Below are positions 51,958 to 53,779 of a DNA stretch of 53,779 nt, piece by piece. Position 1 is the first letter of the stretch. Each line of letters opens with the position of its first letter. Origin of the DNA: Rugamonas violacea (GTDB lineage Bacteria > Pseudomonadota > Gammaproteobacteria > Burkholderiales > Burkholderiaceae_D); the NCBI RefSeq assembly GCF_016461825.1, contig NZ_JAEMNU010000083.1:203172-256950 (forward strand), in the 5' to 3' direction. The position numbers and the translations under genes were made by a program. Below the pieces are notes generated by a model that did no database searches, had not been told where the DNA came from, and saw only the letters and a program-made list of their open reading frames with translations.

Positions 51958-53198
51958 TATTGCGCTCCCCATTGCACAACGCGGATGGCCAACCGGCCGG
52001 CCACCTCGACCGCCTCGCCCAGGCCGAGACGGCGGCCGCGCGCGACGATCGCCACCGCCGCCGGCGAGCCGCCCTCGCAGGACAGCACGCTGCCCGGCGC
52101 CAACGTGCGCAGCTCGCCCAGCGACAGGCGCAGTTGGCCCAGTTCGAAACTGAGCGTCAGCGGCAGCAGGTCGAGCGGGGTCAGTTCGTCGGCCGCCAGC
52201 TCGGCCGCCATGCCGTCCGCGCCGTCTGCGCCGTCCGCCGCGACGATGCCATCGGCGCCGCCGTTTTCGCTTGCGGCGCCGGCGCCAGTGCCTGGCTCGC
52301 CGCCGCCCATGCCGGCGGCGGTCGCCGTCGCCGTGGCCATGTTGTCGGTGGCAGCGGCGCTGTCGACCGCCGCGATGGCTGATTCCTCCGCGCCGGCTTC
52401 GCGCGGCGATGGCATATTGATCTGATCTGAATCCATGTTTCCCTCCAAGGCAAGAATGAGCAAGGCGCCAGGCGCCTGGAAGCGCACGCGGGCGTGGCGC
52501 GCGCCGATGCGCAACCGCCCTTCGCCGGCGCAGCCAAAGTAAGGTGTGTCCGGCAGCAGGACGTCGCCGGGCGCCAGCGCGCGGCAGACATGGCTCGGCA
52601 AGGTATGGGTGGCCAGCGGAACGGCCAGTTCCAGCGGCAAGTCGAGCAGGCGCGACAAGGGCAGCAGCCGCCGCGTCCACGCGCCGCGCTGCAACCATCG
52701 CAGCCAGTCGGTCGCGCCGGCGCGCGCATACGTATGCAAGGCGTGCGCGCCGGTTTGCACGGTCAGGCGCAGGATGCGGGCGTCGTCCGGCGTCGGCTGT
52801 GCCGACAGGATCCGCTCGGCGTCGCCGAACTGGGTGCCGCCAAGCCGACCCAACACGGCCGCCTGCATGCAGCTCCAGCGCTCGGCGTCGGCATCGATGT
52901 CGCCCTCGCCGCTCAAGTCGATTCCCGTCAGGGCACGCAGCAGGCGCGCGCCCTGGGCCAGTTCGAGCGCGCCGAACGGCCCGGCCAACACCAAGGCGTC
53001 GGACCAGTCCGGCGGCATTGCGTCGCTCGCCCGCAAGTGCAGCGTGGCGCCTAGCGTCGGCAGCGCGACGTAACAACCCCGCCCCACCATGCGCGACAAG
53101 TCCGCCTGTGCGGCGCTCACTGCGACACGGGCCAGTGCCGCCGCGGTGTGGGTCGATACTGCCGTGGCAGGGGCGATGGGTGCGTCCATATCTGACAT
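51957..53198 (-). CDS. sctQ: T3SS sorting-platform protein SctQ (YscQ/HrcQ family)
   Basis: A 413-aa cytoplasmic C-ring component. The N-terminal part (about 1-250) carries the less conserved SctQ region with an ALPTLGATLHLRASD-type start. The C-terminal SpoA/FliN domain (about 335-413) has LPLTLSFELGQLRLSLGELR, LAPGSVLSCEGG and GRLAIRVVQWG. A 75-residue Ala/Gly-rich linker separates them. The linker begins just after an internal ATG with a strong ribosome site, which suggests a separate C-terminal product. It is translationally joined to sctR. Confidence 0.92.
   Translation of the reverse strand: MSDMDAPIAPATAVSTHTAAALARVAVSAAQADLSRMVGRGCYVALPTLGATLHLRASDAMPPDWSDALVLAGPFGALELAQGARLLRALTGIDLSGEGDIDADAERWSCMQAAVLGRLGGTQFGDAERILSAQPTPDDARILRLTVQTGAHALHTYARAGATDWLRWLQRGAWTRRLLPLSRLLDLPLELAVPLATHTLPSHVCRALAPGDVLLPDTPYFGCAGEGRLRIGARHARVRFQAPGALLILALEGNMDSDQINMPSPREAGAEESAIAAVDSAAATDNMATATATAAGMGGGEPGTGAGAASENGGADGIVAADGADGADGMAAELAADELTPLDLLPLTLSFELGQLRLSLGELRTLAPGSVLSCEGGSPAAVAIVARGRRLGLGEAVEVAGRLAIRVVQWGAQ
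52434..52446 (-). promoter_or_regulatory. Internal ribosome site and start codon for SctQ-C
   Basis: GGAGGG (52446-52441), a 4-base spacer and an in-frame ATG (52436-52434) form the best Shine-Dalgarno/start pair in the T3SS region. Translation from here gives 159 residues to the sctQ stop, beginning MDSDQINMPSPREAG. In Yersinia and Salmonella homologues an internal start produces SctQ-C, which binds full-length SctQ. Confidence 0.8.
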
Positions 53199-53244
53199 GG
53201 CCGATTGCTCCGGTGGGTTCGCGGGACGGAACCCGGCGGCGGCG

Positions 53245-53779
53245 CTACAACACCGTCACTTCCACGTCCCGGTTCATATGTCGCGCCAACAGGCCTTGTA
53301 GTTCCATTTTTTTTGCGCGCAGCCGTCCACCCAATTTGTCGTCGAAGGGACTCAGATGAAAACGCGCCATGCCTTGACGCAGATGCACCGCCACCCCCAT
53401 CTTCTGCCCGTTCGGCAGCACCACCTCGAAAATGCCGTCGTCGCCGCCCGGCGGCAGCAAGCGGATCGCCAGCGCATCCAGATCCAGACCGCTTTCGGCC
53501 AACATGCTCAGACGCTCGCTTAGCCGCTCGCTCGGCCCGCTGCCGGCCGGGCCGCGCTCCGCCACGCCATCGCCGGGCGCGCCACGTTCGCCCGCCCCGC
53601 CGCCATCGCCGCCGGCGTCGTCCAACACGGCCAGCAATGCCATCAGATCCAAAACGCCGCTCGATTCCGCGCCGCGCGCATCGGCGCCTGCGCTGGTCTG
53701 CCGCGCCGGCTGCTGCGCCGCCGCCGTCGCCGGCGACGCGCGCGCGCCGGCCGGCTTGCGGCCCGGCGCGGGGCGTGGC
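53245..53779 (-). CDS. sctP: T3SS needle-length/substrate-switch protein SctP, partial (5' end outside window)
   Basis: At least 177 codons remain open to the window edge. The C-terminal region (VVLPNGQKMGVAVHLRQGMA, then LRAKKMELQGLLARHMNRDV) fits the T3S4 domain of SctP/HrpP proteins, which contacts SctU to switch substrates. The preceding part is Ala/Pro/Gly-rich, as in other ruler proteins. A start at TTG 53652 is possible but the coding pattern continues past it, so the gene is treated as truncated. Its place upstream of sctQ matches Ysc/Ssa gene order. Confidence 0.75.
   Translation of the reverse strand, partial: PRPAPGRKPAGARASPATAAAQQPARQTSAGADARGAESSGVLDLMALLAVLDDAGGDGGGAGERGAPGDGVAERGPAGSGPSERLSERLSMLAESGLDLDALAIRLLPPGGDDGIFEVVLPNGQKMGVAVHLRQGMARFHLSPFDDKLGGRLRAKKMELQGLLARHMNRDVEVTVL

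Noticed and set aside
53245..53652. SctP as a complete 135-aa protein starting at TTG 53652
   Set aside because: The frame stays open with the same Ala/Pro-rich character to the window edge, and SctP homologues are longer.

Overview
The window looks like a chromosomal segment of a GC-rich betaproteobacterium, most likely of the family Oxalobacteraceae (Massilia, Duganella or Pseudoduganella type). The basis is high GC with strong third-position bias, PEP-CTERM exosortase substrates, and the mix of FecI/FecR/TonB iron uptake with a chromosomal type III secretion system (T3SS). The family assignment is inferred from gene content; no 16S or other marker is present.

Layout. 1-4.1 kb: a secreted family I.5-like lipase, a short protein resembling the C-terminal part of lipase chaperones, a PEP-CTERM protein and a sterol-desaturase-type hydroxylase. 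4.1-6.7 kb: a drug/metabolite exporter with divergent LysR and MarR genes; repeated CTTGA-N2-TCAAG palindromes suggest MarR controls both itself and the exporter. 6.7-14.4 kb: a LysR regulator, a small ORF, a gene remnant, an MFS transporter, an S41 peptidase, an NTF2-like protein divergent from an AraC regulator, and an M13 metallopeptidase. 14.4-14.95 kb: a scar with a HicA toxin remnant, a mirrored tRNA-Ser 3' fragment and an intact tRNA-Ser(GGA). 15-20.4 kb: housekeeping genes acs, UPF0114, class I fumarase and murI.

20.5-24.9 kb: two tRNA-His(GTG) genes in tandem, an XRE regulator remnant, a large lipoprotein with a Pro-Thr linker in an operon with an outer-membrane barrel, then a degenerate third copy of the tRNA-His 3' end. 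This looks like a small island that has lost its integrase. 25.1-26 kb: an FkbM methyltransferase. 26-32.7 kb: a haem-uptake operon of ECF sigma factor, FecR anti-sigma, HasR-like receptor, haem oxygenase and an unusual DUF454-TonB fusion. It has Fur-box-like palindromes in two places and a 101-bp nested inverted repeat before the receptor gene.

32.7-37.6 kb: a two-subunit molybdenum oxidoreductase and a LytS/LytTR two-component pair. 38-41 kb: a second PEP-CTERM protein, small hypothetical and lipoprotein genes, and two tandem periplasmic TonB-C-domain proteins. 41.2-44.3 kb: a chemotaxis receptor and DusA. 44.5-53.8 kb: one flank of a T3SS cluster. It holds export-apparatus and sorting-platform genes sctP(partial)-Q-R-S-T-U on the minus strand, two low-complexity small genes, a PilT-like ATPase, and a divergent pair of a CesT-like chaperone candidate and a less GC-rich effector candidate.

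The least described material is the DUF454-TonB fusion, the tRNA-His island with its lipoprotein/barrel pair, and the T3SS substrate-like genes at 44.5-49 kb.
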